6,888 bases of DNA from an uncultured Clostridia bacterium (GCA_937891215.1 CALAEU010000111.1:1-6888); one strand, 5' to 3'. Positions 1 through 6,250 are shown, counted from the stretch's first letter. Notes: a model not told the origin generated them from the letters alone. Numbers and translations are program-made.

Positions 1-2
1 CT

Positions 3-773
3 TGTAACAGTAAGGTGGTTCGTGAAGAGGGTGAAGCGGCAATCCGTTGCCTTAATCCTGATTGCCCAGCACAACTTTTAAGAAAGTTAATTCATTTCTG
101 TTCTCGTGACGCTATGGATATTGAGGGATTGGGTGACGCAGTTTTAGAAGTTTTAGTAAACGAGAAACTTATTGAAAAAGCCAGTGACATTTATCATTTA
201 CAGGCACAGGATATTGCAAGTCTTGAGAGAATGGGCGAAAAAAGTGCCAATAATCTTTTGACTGCTATTGAGAATTCTAAACAGAATGATTTGTACAGGG
301 TAATATTTGCTCTGGGTATTCGCCACATAGGTCAGAAAGCGGCAAAACTTTTAAGCAAACGCTTCAATAATATGGAAAATATCCTTAACGCAACAATCGA
401 AGATGTGCTTTCAATAGACGGTTTTGGCGATGTAATGGCAAAAACCTTTACAGATACAATTTCGCTCCCACAAACTCGTGAGCTTATCGAAGAATTAAAG
501 GTGGTCGGCGTTAATATGGAGAATCTCTCCAAAACAGAAGATTTGCGTTTTGCTGGTCAGACCTTCGTTTTAACTGGTACACTTTCACAGTTTACACGAA
601 CTGAAGCAAGTGAAATTATAGAAAAATTCGGCGGTAAAACATCAGGCTCTGTTTCTAAAAAAACAAGCGTAGTTTTAGCTGGTGAAGATGCCGGCAGTAA
701 ACTCCGCAAAGCGAATGAGTTGGGTATTAAGGTTATTAGTGAAGATGAGTTTAGTGAGATGATTAGGAACTAG
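3..773 (+). CDS. ligA: NAD-dependent DNA ligase LigA, C-terminal part (5' end outside window)
   Basis: LigA seals nicks during DNA replication and repair, using NAD+ as AMP donor. The frame is open from the left edge and 256 residues are visible of a family norm near 650-670. The fragment starts at a cysteine that matches the second Cys of the zinc finger; Cys16 and Cys21 follow in a CLNPDC context. Helix-hairpin-helix repeats occupy about residues 28-155, with glycine turns such as IEGLGD, ERMGEKSA, LGIRHIG and IDGFGD. A BRCT domain covers about 182-254 (FVLTGTL, FGGK, SVSKKTSVVLAGEDAGSK). The adenylation and OB domains, including the catalytic lysine, lie upstream of the window. A GTG at 15 is internal and should not be read as the start. 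The final Asn codon and the TAG lie inside the first degenerate unit of a heptamer array, so the extreme C-terminus was probably shaped by that repeat (inference). The identification is secure. Confidence 0.97.
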   Translation, partial: CNSKVVREEGEAAIRCLNPDCPAQLLRKLIHFCSRDAMDIEGLGDAVLEVLVNEKLIEKASDIYHLQAQDIASLERMGEKSANNLLTAIENSKQNDLYRVIFALGIRHIGQKAAKLLSKRFNNMENILNATIEDVLSIDGFGDVMAKTFTDTISLPQTRELIEELKVVGVNMENLSKTEDLRFAGQTFVLTGTLSQFTRTEASEIIEKFGGKTSGSVSKKTSVVLAGEDAGSKLRKANELGIKVISEDEFSEMIRN

Positions 774-898
774 GAATTAGAAACAAGGAAACAGGAAGCA
801 GGAAATAGGAAGCAGGAAATAGGAAGCAGGAAATAGGAAGCAGGAAATAGGAAATAGGAAATAGGAAATAGGAAATAGGAAATAGGAAATAGGAAATA
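766..898 (+). repeat. Heptamer tandem array (GGAAATA/GGAAGCA), about 19 units
   Basis: Units run without interruption in a 7-base register. Three degenerate units (GGAACTA, GGAATTA, GAAACAA) occupy 766-786 and are followed by 16 clean units at 787-898. The clean part is one GGAAACA, then GGAAGCA and GGAAATA alternating four times, then seven more GGAAATA. The array begins within the last codon and stop of ligA. Seven is not a multiple of three and GGAAATA tracts contain TAG, so the GGAAATA part closes all three forward frames. The uniform 3' half suggests recent expansion by slippage or unequal exchange (inference). Nothing suggests CRISPR: there are no spacers. A related array lies at 2090-2124 in the opposite orientation. 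Confidence 0.97.
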
Positions 899-925
899 TG
901 AAACCTTAATCTTTAGTTTAATCTT

Positions 926-931
926 AGGTGG
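926..931 (+). promoter_or_regulatory. Ribosome binding site deciding the GNAT start
   Basis: AGGTGG lies 8 bases before GTG at 940. An alternative in-frame GTG at 928 overlaps this site and has no site of its own, so 940 is the better start. No convincing promoter was seen between the heptamer array and this gene, and no terminator follows ligA. Read-through from ligA is therefore possible. Confidence 0.75.
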
Positions 932-939
932 GTGATATT

Positions 940-1746
940 GTGAAAACTAAAGAAAAGTATAGTGTTGTAAAAAAACTTTTGACAGGAAAGAATGAAATTT
1001 TATTTAATCTTTTTTATTTGATTTCCGATGATAAAAATGCTTTGTTTATAACCGACAACAAATCATATATTATTGGTAAAAGTAGAAAAGCACCATCAGC
1101 CTGGTTGTTTGTAAATGATAATCTCACAGAAAATGTAGAAACAGAGATAGTTCAAGTGATTTCTAAAATACTTGTTGAAACACCTGAACTTATAATTAAT
1201 GGTGAATCTACTCGAGTAACTGAAATTTTGGATAAAGTTTCTGAAAAGATGAATGTTTCTTATGCTGTGAAAATGCCTATGAATGTGTATGCTTGTAATG
1301 AGTGTGTTTCGGTTGAACCTAAAGGAAAAATGATTGCACCATCAAGAAAATACGTTGAAAATATTGCTCGTCTCATTCGCCAGATGGTATTTGATTCTGA
1401 AAATATTGATATTGGAGAAAAATCAGCATACGAATGGGCAAAAGCAAGAAAACACGCTGATAATATTTTTCTATGGAAAGACGAAAATATCGTTGCGTTG
1501 GCTATGATAGCACACAAAACAGATAAATACGCAAGGATAAATACTGTTGTTACTGACCGTGAGTATCGTGGTAAAGGGTATGCCAAAATGCTTATTGCAA
1601 CTCTTACCAATCAACTTCTTAATCAAGGCGTTGTTCCCATTCTTTATGCCGATGCTAATAATCAAGCTTCAAATGCAGTTTATCAAAAAGTGGGATATAC
1701 ATATCAGGGAAAAATAACAGAGTTTAGGTTTAATAATAAAGTGTAA
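940..1746 (+). CDS. GNAT-family N-acetyltransferase, substrate unknown
   Basis: This is a 268-residue protein starting at GTG 940, chosen because of the ribosome binding site at 926-931. The C-terminal half, about residues 145-268, is a GNAT fold. It shows the acetyl-CoA pyrophosphate-binding loop R-G-K-G-Y-A at about 210-215 after INTVVTDREY. Further on come the strand ILYADANNQASNAVY and the late GNAT segment YQKVGYTYQGKITEFRF. The N-terminal 140 residues are predicted alpha/beta and carry no motif I can name. A two-part layout with a degenerate N-terminal half is typical of the COG3393-type predicted acetyltransferases. There is no signal peptide or membrane segment, so it is probably cytoplasmic. 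The gene lies downstream of ligA on the same strand, separated by a repeat array, and converges on the U32 operon. The fold is well supported; the substrate cannot be told from the sequence. Confidence 0.88.
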   Translation: MKTKEKYSVVKKLLTGKNEILFNLFYLISDDKNALFITDNKSYIIGKSRKAPSAWLFVNDNLTENVETEIVQVISKILVETPELIINGESTRVTEILDKVSEKMNVSYAVKMPMNVYACNECVSVEPKGKMIAPSRKYVENIARLIRQMVFDSENIDIGEKSAYEWAKARKHADNIFLWKDENIVALAMIAHKTDKYARINTVVTDREYRGKGYAKMLIATLTNQLLNQGVVPILYADANNQASNAVYQKVGYTYQGKITEFRFNNKV

Positions 1747-1757
1747 ATTAAATTTTT

Positions 1758-1816
1758 GCGAAGCGAACCTCCTTTGAAAAGGAGGGGTACCAAGCTTTGC
1801 TTGGTGGAGAATTGAT
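1758..1816 (+). repeat. Left arm of the palindromic element
   Basis: The order is GCGAAGC, then hairpin 1 at 1768-1785 (7-bp stem CCTCCTT/AAGGAGG, loop TGAA). Hairpin 2 follows at 1789-1805 (7-bp stem ACCAAGC/GCTTGGT, loop TTT). The block GGTGGAGAATTGAT ends the arm at 1803-1816. No T-run follows either hairpin, so these are not typical intrinsic terminators for the GNAT gene. Confidence 0.8.
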
Positions 1817-1901
1817 ATCATAATATGCTTTAGCGTACGGACATAAGTTGAAAATTGCAAATGAACTAAACTCGTTGTCTTGTACTAACGTGCATTTGAA
1901 A

Positions 1902-2028
1902 ATCAATTTTCCACCATTCCGTTTTCATTTGTAGAATGATAAAATTTATTTGTCGCTTGAAAAAATTTTTATAATAAACTTTATGTAACGAATGGTCCCC
2001 CTTCTTTTCAAAGAAGGTAAGGCTTCGC
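1902..2028 (-). repeat. Right arm of the palindromic element, with enlarged loop
   Basis: Read on the minus strand this arm has the same order as the left. GCGAAGC is followed by hairpin 1 (2000-2017, stem CCTTCTT/AAGAAGG). Hairpin 2 has the stem ACCATTC/GAATGGT (plus-strand arms 1913-1919 and 1990-1996), extended by three more pairs after a one-base bulge. The arm ends in a block at 1902-1915 that differs by one base from the left one. The loop of hairpin 2 is about 63 bases here against 3 in the left arm, as if extra AT-rich DNA had been inserted. Confidence 0.8.
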
Positions 2029-2035
2029 TACAATG

Positions 2036-2088
2036 AAAAAATTCTATCATTTACAGTTTTCAATAAACTATAAATGATAGATTTTTTT
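2036..2088. terminator. Bidirectional Rho-independent terminator between convergent genes
   Basis: A perfect 11-bp stem pairs TCTATCATTTA (2043-2053) with its complement (2071-2081). It is extended inward, past a C-A mismatch, by AGTTT/AAACT with a 5-base loop. A run of seven T follows on the plus strand (2082-2088). On the minus strand six T follow after one A (2036-2041). It can stop transcripts from the GNAT side and from the U32 operon. Confidence 0.9.
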
Positions 2089-2089
2089 C

Positions 2090-2124
2090 TGATTCCTATT
2101 TCCTGTTTCCTGCTTCCTGCTTCC
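2090..2124 (-). repeat. Short inverted heptamer array after the U32 stop codon
   Basis: On the minus strand five units read GGAAGCA, GGAAGCA, GGAAACA, GGAAATA, GGAATCA. They begin 4 bases after the stop codon of the 679-residue U32 gene and end just before the terminator's T-run. The family is the same as in the array at 766-898. In both cases the purine-rich strand is the coding strand of the gene just upstream. Confidence 0.92.
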
Positions 2125-2128
2125 TTAA

Positions 2129-4168
2129 TTACAAGACTTCTCTCAAATACAACCCCGATGTCTTTTTGAACGGAGTGGATTGATTGTTCTTACATAAACC
2201 AAAAATCTCTTTACATTCCTCTTTACTCTCATTTGTAAAATACATAGTAACAAAATCACAATTAAGATTTATTTTATCACTGATGTAAAGCGGAACGGAG
2301 TTGTGTAAAACCGAATATATTTTATCGTGGCAAATTACAGGAAATTCAATATTTTTTCTGTCAGTTATTCTTCTTCTGCCGTTGCAATTACCGCAACCGT
2401 CTTTTTGTTTTAACGGGCAGTTTCTGAAAAACATAAGCGGTAAATTACCGTAACAGTAAGCACCGATTTTGGCAGTAGAGCTAATGCTATCAATAGCTTT
2501 GCTTGAAAGTTCAACTGACAAGGTTAAATCCTTTACACCTTGATTTTCATAGAATTCTACTGCGTCAGAGTTTGCTATATTAAGCGTGTGACCACCAAAT
2601 GCATTAAGATCTGCACTTTTTATGATTTCAATACCACCGATATTGCCGCTTATAGAATTTTTAAAGCCAAGTGATTTTAACGCTTGCAGTTCTTTCAATA
2701 TTTTGTCTTCAGAATTCGGATAAATCAAGTCAGGTAATTCAATTACAATTTTTTCTTTGATTTCGCTGAGTTCTTCTGTGTGATTAAAAACTTCTTTTAT
2801 AGGAAATATTAAATGCTCACATTGGGTAAATTCGGTCGAATATTGAGAGAATTCTGAAAACCTGGCTCTTAAAGTTGGCTTTTTCTTTTTATTGTTTTCT
2901 TTGATTTCTGGTGAAACATTAAAGATTTCTCTTTTTACTGAATTTAACTGTGTATCTAACTTCTCAACACACTCGCGTCTTAATGCGTTGATTGTCGAAA
3001 GTGATAAAGTTAAATTTTCGGGATTATTGAATTTTAAATCGTTTAAAAAATAAGGTGTGCCACCGAGTTTTTTAAGATTTTTTTCACAAAGTTCAAAAGA
3101 AAGCGGATTTTTTATTGGTACTTCTCCACCTGTAGTAGTGGCAGCTACTGTTACTCCTCTTGCAGTAATTTCTAAAATAGTGCTTTCTTTTGTAACAGTA
3201 AAAGTCATATTGACAGGTGTAACAGGTGTGTCAGTTTTATATAAATTCTGTAATTCTTTAAAAACATCATTAGTTGCAGAAATAACATCATCTTTACTTC
3301 TGTAACCAAACATATCACTGTTTCTTTTATCCATTAAATAACCGTCTGTAAATCCACTTCTTGAAAATACTGCCTTTAACAATTCTTTGCTGTATTCTTT
3401 GTTGTTCAAAGCATTTTTACAAGCGGTAACAGATGCGGCAACATATTCGGGGCGTTTCATTCTGCCTTCGATTTTTAAAGAAGTTACCCCGATTTTTTCT
3501 AAATCTTTGAGATGGTCAATGTAAGACATATCTTTTAAAGAAAGTGCAAAGTTTTTATTGTCAAATTTCCAGTCCAATCTGCAAGGCTGAGCGCAAAGTC
3601 CGCGGTTACCGCTTCTTTCGCCTAAAAAAGCTGAAATATAGCAGTTGCCTGAAACAGACATACAGTGAGCTCCGTGAACGAAAACTTCTGTTTCAAGTTT
3701 AGTGCTTTTTACAATTTTTTCTATTTCTTTAAAAGATAATTCTCTAGCGAGTACTACTCTTGAAAATCCTAGTCTTTCAAGTACCTTTACACCACTTACA
3801 TTGTGAACTGCCATTTGTGTTGATGCGTGTAAGGGGAGGGTAGGGCAGATTTTTTTTACTGCATCTATGGTTGCAAAATCCTGCACAATTACCGCGTCTG
3901 CACCTGATTCTGCAATTTCTTTCACTGTTTCATAAAGTGAGGGTAACTCTTTATCAAATACTATTGTATTTAAGGTGACATAAACTTTGACACCATACGA
4001 GTGGCAATATTTAACTGCTTCATTTAAATTGAAGTTATCAAAATTATCTGCGTTTCGTCTTGCGTTAAAGTTTTTAGTGCCAAGATAAATTGCATTTGCA
4101 CCGCTTCGTACTGCGGCAAGTAGTTGTTCAGTTGAACCGACCGGTGCTAAAATTTCTGCATTACTCAT
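2129..4168 (-). CDS. U32-family protein, RlhA-like (DUF3656 type), probable RNA hydroxylation enzyme
   Basis: This 679-residue protein was historically called a peptidase U32 or collagenase-like. Characterised relatives (E. coli RlhA and TrhP, B. subtilis YrrN/YrrO) make 5-hydroxycytidine in 23S rRNA or 5-hydroxyuridine in tRNA, using prephenate-dependent chemistry and a [4Fe-4S] cluster. The N-terminal barrel (1-245) opens with EILAPVGS. It contains the family signature at 161-197, with four candidate cluster ligands: Cys169, Cys176, Cys192 and Cys196 (HGAHCMSVSGNC, GLCAQPCR). SLKIEGRMKRPEY follows at 230. Residues 300-416 resemble DUF3656 (KNLKKLGGTPYF, INALRRECVEKL). A Lys-rich linker near 425 leads to a second C-terminal part with another Cys group (572, 584, 592, 595). 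The length fits RlhA, about 650 residues. The ATG overlaps the upstream gene by 8 bases, indicating translational coupling. The family is certain; the exact RNA target is inferred. Confidence 0.93.
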   Translation of the reverse strand: MSNAEILAPVGSTEQLLAAVRSGANAIYLGTKNFNARRNADNFDNFNLNEAVKYCHSYGVKVYVTLNTIVFDKELPSLYETVKEIAESGADAVIVQDFATIDAVKKICPTLPLHASTQMAVHNVSGVKVLERLGFSRVVLARELSFKEIEKIVKSTKLETEVFVHGAHCMSVSGNCYISAFLGERSGNRGLCAQPCRLDWKFDNKNFALSLKDMSYIDHLKDLEKIGVTSLKIEGRMKRPEYVAASVTACKNALNNKEYSKELLKAVFSRSGFTDGYLMDKRNSDMFGYRSKDDVISATNDVFKELQNLYKTDTPVTPVNMTFTVTKESTILEITARGVTVAATTTGGEVPIKNPLSFELCEKNLKKLGGTPYFLNDLKFNNPENLTLSLSTINALRRECVEKLDTQLNSVKREIFNVSPEIKENNKKKKPTLRARFSEFSQYSTEFTQCEHLIFPIKEVFNHTEELSEIKEKIVIELPDLIYPNSEDKILKELQALKSLGFKNSISGNIGGIEIIKSADLNAFGGHTLNIANSDAVEFYENQGVKDLTLSVELSSKAIDSISSTAKIGAYCYGNLPLMFFRNCPLKQKDGCGNCNGRRRITDRKNIEFPVICHDKIYSVLHNSVPLYISDKINLNCDFVTMYFTNESKEECKEIFGLCKNNQSTPFKKTSGLYLREVL

Positions 4169-5366
4169 CTTTTTTTCTCACTCTTAAAATGTCACCGCAT
4201 TTAACATCTGTATCACCACAGGAAATATAGAGTATCTGTTGGGGGTGACAAGCAGTTTCTAATTGTTCGTGTTCTTCTGTTTCAATGCCTTCTACAACAA
4301 AAGATGTACCGAGAGAAAGTGGTGTAACAAGTTCTAACTGGTCACCTTTTTTGAAGAAGTTGCGTTGCTCAATGAGAACTTTACCGTCTTTTGAATCTTC
4401 TAAAGCAACTCCTGCAAATGTGCAGTCCTGATGATAAAGCCCATCATTAAAATGGTTGTGAACTAAGTTGCCATAATAGAAACCTGAATTGTATGGTCTG
4501 TGGCTGACTGCTTCCAATTCTCTTTCTATAAGCTCCATAGGGGCAGTTTTGTCAATTGCTCTTCTGTAAGCATTAACAACGTGTGCCACATAGTACTCTG
4601 TTTTCATTCTGCCTTCAATTTTAAATGAGTCGATACCTGCGTCTTTTAATTCATCTAAAAATGAAACTGCTTTCATATCGTGTGAACTTAAAATTGCAGT
4701 ATGGTCAGGGTATTCTTCAACCTTGTAAAATTCGTTTGGTCTGTTTCTTTCCATTAAATAATAACTCCAGCGACAAGGTTGGGTGCACTCACCACGGTTA
4801 CCACTACGGTCATTTAAAAATGAAGATATAAGACATCTGCCTGAATATGCCATACACATAGCACCGTGCACGAATGCTTCAAGATCTAATTCTTTTGGAA
4901 TCTTTGCGTGTAATTCACCGATTTCTTCAATAGTCATTTCTCGTGCAAGAACAATTCTTGAAGCACCCATTTCATAGTAAGCATTTGCCGCTGCGTAGTT
5001 GCAACAGTTAGCCTGTGTGCTTATATGCACATCTAATTCGGGTGCCGCTTTTTTAATAGTAGCAACTGCACCGAGGTCAGAAACGATGACTGCGTCTGCA
5101 CCAATATTATAAAGCATTTTTGCATAATCTTTAAGTGGTTCTATTTCACAGTTTTTTGTAAAACTGTTTACTGTAACATAAAGTTTTTTATTGTGCTCGT
5201 GTGTGTAGTTTACCGCTTCTATAAGTTTTTCTTCAGAAAAAGCGGCTTTATCTGCTCTTAACTGTAAAAGCGGACCGCCTACATAAACAGCATCTGCACC
5301 GAATTTTATTGCAGTTTTAAGACAATTCATATCACCTGCTGGTGAAAGAAGTTCAGGTTTAAACAT
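4161..5366 (-). CDS. trhP: U32-family protein, TrhP/YrrO-like, probable tRNA 5-hydroxyuridine synthesis
   Basis: At 401 residues this is close to B. subtilis YrrO (TrhP2) and E. coli TrhP, which help form 5-hydroxyuridine at tRNA wobble position 34. It opens with PELLSPAGDMNCLKTAIKFG. It carries the U32 signature at 164-199, with Cys171, Cys178, Cys194 and Cys198 as likely [4Fe-4S] ligands (HGAMCMAYSGRC, RSGNRGECTQPCR), then SFKIEGRMKTEYYV at 248. A small beta-rich C-terminal domain (about 315-398, FFKKGDQLELVTPLSLG) is typical of the family. The start is ATG 5366, with AGGGG 9 bases upstream. It is the first gene of a two-gene operon and its stop overlaps the next ATG (ATGAGTAA). No yrrM/trmR-type methyltransferase lies beside it, unlike in B. 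subtilis. The family assignment is secure and the specific substrate is likely but unproven. Confidence 0.92.
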   Translation of the reverse strand: MFKPELLSPAGDMNCLKTAIKFGADAVYVGGPLLQLRADKAAFSEEKLIEAVNYTHEHNKKLYVTVNSFTKNCEIEPLKDYAKMLYNIGADAVIVSDLGAVATIKKAAPELDVHISTQANCCNYAAANAYYEMGASRIVLAREMTIEEIGELHAKIPKELDLEAFVHGAMCMAYSGRCLISSFLNDRSGNRGECTQPCRWSYYLMERNRPNEFYKVEEYPDHTAILSSHDMKAVSFLDELKDAGIDSFKIEGRMKTEYYVAHVVNAYRRAIDKTAPMELIERELEAVSHRPYNSGFYYGNLVHNHFNDGLYHQDCTFAGVALEDSKDGKVLIEQRNFFKKGDQLELVTPLSLGTSFVVEGIETEEHEQLETACHPQQILYISCGDTDVKCGDILRVRKKDE

Positions 5367-5407
5367 TTAAAAATACCCCTATATCTGAAAAAATAATTGT
5401 ACACTAT

Positions 5408-5436
5408 ATAATACAATATTTTAAAACAAAAAACAA
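5408..5436 (-). promoter_or_regulatory. Proximal promoter candidate for the U32 operon
   Basis: On the minus strand TTGTTT (5436-5431) is followed after 17 bases by TATTAT (5413-5408), giving a leader of about 35 bases to ATG 5366. It lies inside the extra 55 bases absent from the serC side. The region is very AT-rich, so a chance match is possible. Confidence 0.5.
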
Positions 5437-5456
5437 GTTCTGTAAAAATATGCAAT

Positions 5457-5485
5457 ATTATGTAGATTTATACAACTAGTGTGAA
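5457..5485 (-). promoter_or_regulatory. Distal promoter candidate for the U32 operon, counterpart of the serC promoter
   Basis: On the minus strand TTCACA (5485-5480) and CATAAT (5462-5457) are 17 bases apart. They occupy the same place relative to the ATTGCATATTTTTA block as the serC promoter does on the other strand. Sequence similarity to the serC promoter supports common origin. Activity is not shown. Confidence 0.45.
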
Positions 5486-5503
5486 AAGAAATACATCAAA
5501 CTA

Positions 5504-5533
5504 TTGACAGTTGCATAAGTTTAGGTGTATACT
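5504..5533 (+). promoter_or_regulatory. serC promoter
   Basis: A consensus -35 TTGACA (5504-5509) and -10 TATACT (5528-5533) are separated by 18 bases. A start near 5540 would give a leader of about 30 bases. AGGGG (5556-5560) lies 9 bases before ATG 5570, the same spacing as on the U32 side. The leader is too short for a riboswitch or T-box. Confidence 0.8.
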
Positions 5534-5569
5534 ATTGCATATTTTTAATAGAAATAGGGGTATTTATTT

Positions 5570-6250
5570 ATGAGCAGAGTTTATAATTTTTCAGCAGGTC
5601 CTTCAATGTTACCTGAAGAAGTATTAAAAAAGGCAGCAGCAGAAATGCTTGACTACGAGGGCAGTGGTCAGTCTGTAATGGAAATGTCACACCGTTCAAA
5701 AGTTTATGACAGTATAATAAAAGGTGCAGAGTCACTTTTAAGAGAACTTATGAACATTCCTGATAATTATAAAGTTTTATTTTTACAGGGTGGTGCTTCA
5801 ACACAATTTGCTGCTATTCCGTTGAACTTTATGAATGGTAGTGGTAAAGCTGATTTTATTATTACTGGTCAGTGGGCTAAAAAAGCATTTGCAGAAGCTA
5901 AAAAATACGGTGATGTAAAAGCGGTTGCTTCATCAGAAGATGAAGTTTATACATACATTCCAAAAACCAGTAAAGAAGATTTCAGAAGTGATGCAGATTA
6001 TGTGTATATCTGTATGAATAACACAATTTACGGTACAGTTTATAAAAATCTTCCTGATACCGGCGATATTCCACTTATTGCTGATATTTCAAGCTGTTTC
6101 TTATCTGAGCCACTTGATGTTTCAAAATTTGGTATAAGTGCATTTTTAGCAGGAGCAGTACTTAATGCTGTACCAGGAATTATTGTACAAATTGTTTTAA
6201 TCCCTGTATTAGTAATCACATTAGAGAAGATTGTAAATAAGTCGAAATAG
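5570..6250 (+). pseudogene. serC: Truncated phosphoserine aminotransferase fused in frame to a foreign membrane tail
   Basis: SerC converts 3-phosphohydroxypyruvate and glutamate to phosphoserine in serine synthesis and is normally about 360 residues. Residues 1-188 are clear SerC: VYNFSAGPSMLPEEV, MEMSHRSKVYD, FLQGGAST (phosphate of PLP), Trp102 in GQWAKKA, NNTIYGT near 152, Asp172 in IADISS, and SEPLDVSKFG ending at 188. The family then continues with an AGAQKN-like motif holding the PLP lysine near residue 196. Here it changes to hydrophobic sequence and stops at 226. The PLP lysine, the small domain and the rest are absent, so the product cannot be an active aminotransferase. Promoter, ribosome binding site and the first 188 codons are intact, suggesting a recent event or an assembly join. 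No serA follows. Confidence 0.88.
6134..6250 (+). pseudogene. C-terminal fragment of an integral membrane protein, possibly an ECF transporter S component
   Basis: These 38 codons plus stop, read in the serC frame, encode ISAFLAGAVLNAVPG followed by the hydrophobic stretch IIVQIVLIPVLVITL and a basic end EKIVNKSK. That is one transmembrane helix with a positive cytoplasmic tail. The PGIIxQ(x)LIP pattern resembles, from memory, the last helix of small ECF-type substrate-binding membrane proteins; this is a suggestion only. There is no start codon or ribosome binding site for it here, so it is the 3' end of another gene. The exact junction with serC lies between about 6131 and 6155; AGA..N in both proteins could be chance or a short homology at the join. 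Confidence 0.5.

Larger units (their letters stand above)
1758..2028. mobile_element. Palindromic MITE-like element with paired double-hairpin arms
   Basis: This noncoding element is bounded by the inverted pair GCGAAGC (1758-1764) and GCTTCGC (2022-2028). Each arm reads inward through the same modules. The first is a short hairpin with a CCTYC stem. The second is a hairpin beginning ACCA and ending TGGT. The third is the block GGTGGARAATTGAT. Between the inner blocks lie about 85 AT-rich bases (1817-1901). I see no ORF of substance and no convincing target-site duplication. Paired-hairpin repeats ending in a GGAGGATT-like block are, from memory, common in Clostridia genomes; I could not search for this one. 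A structured RNA or an RNA-processing signal between the convergent genes is the main alternative. Confidence 0.7.
5371..5565. repeat. Imperfect inverted duplication spanning the divergent promoter region
   Basis: Two pairs of inverted blocks are nested here. The outer pair is AAATACCCCTAT at 5371-5382 and its exact complement at 5554-5565. The inner pair is TAAAAATATGCAATA at 5443-5457 and its exact complement at 5533-5547, extending to 19 bases with one mismatch (5443-5461 against 5529-5547). Weaker similarity continues inward (TTATRCAACT). The left copy has about 55 extra bases between the two blocks. The outer blocks hold the ribosome binding sites of both genes. Confidence 0.9.

Noticed and set aside
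332..532. Minus-strand ORF within ligA
   Set aside because: It is antisense to the helix-hairpin-helix region of LigA and has no start signals.
780..898. CRISPR-like or coding tandem repeat, including an open minus-strand reading through the heptamers
   Set aside because: Units are contiguous with no spacers. The minus-strand openness follows from TATTTCC having no stop in any frame, and no start or ribosome binding site supports a gene.
928..939. GTG at 928 as start of the acetyltransferase
   Set aside because: It overlaps the AGGTGG site that serves GTG 940 and has no ribosome binding site of its own.
1768..1805. The two hairpins after the GNAT gene as its terminator
   Set aside because: Neither is followed by a T-run. 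The hairpin at 2043-2081 with T tails on both sides is the better terminator.
1260..1860. Three overlapping minus-strand ORFs opposite the acetyltransferase and its downstream repeat
   Set aside because: They are antisense to a clear GNAT gene or cross into the hairpin element. Composition is unlike a protein and no ribosome binding sites were seen.
3057..3305. 82-residue plus-strand ORF inside the long U32 gene
   Set aside because: It is antisense to conserved U32/DUF3656 sequence and has no initiation signals.
4625..4977. Two small plus-strand ORFs inside the 401-residue U32 gene
   Set aside because: They are antisense shadows over the cysteine signature region of a well-supported gene.
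5367..5569. Riboswitch or T-box leader for serC or the U32 operon
   Set aside because: The serC leader is only about 30 bases from its consensus promoter. The symmetry is between the two divergent genes, with no terminator/antiterminator pair or T-box motif.
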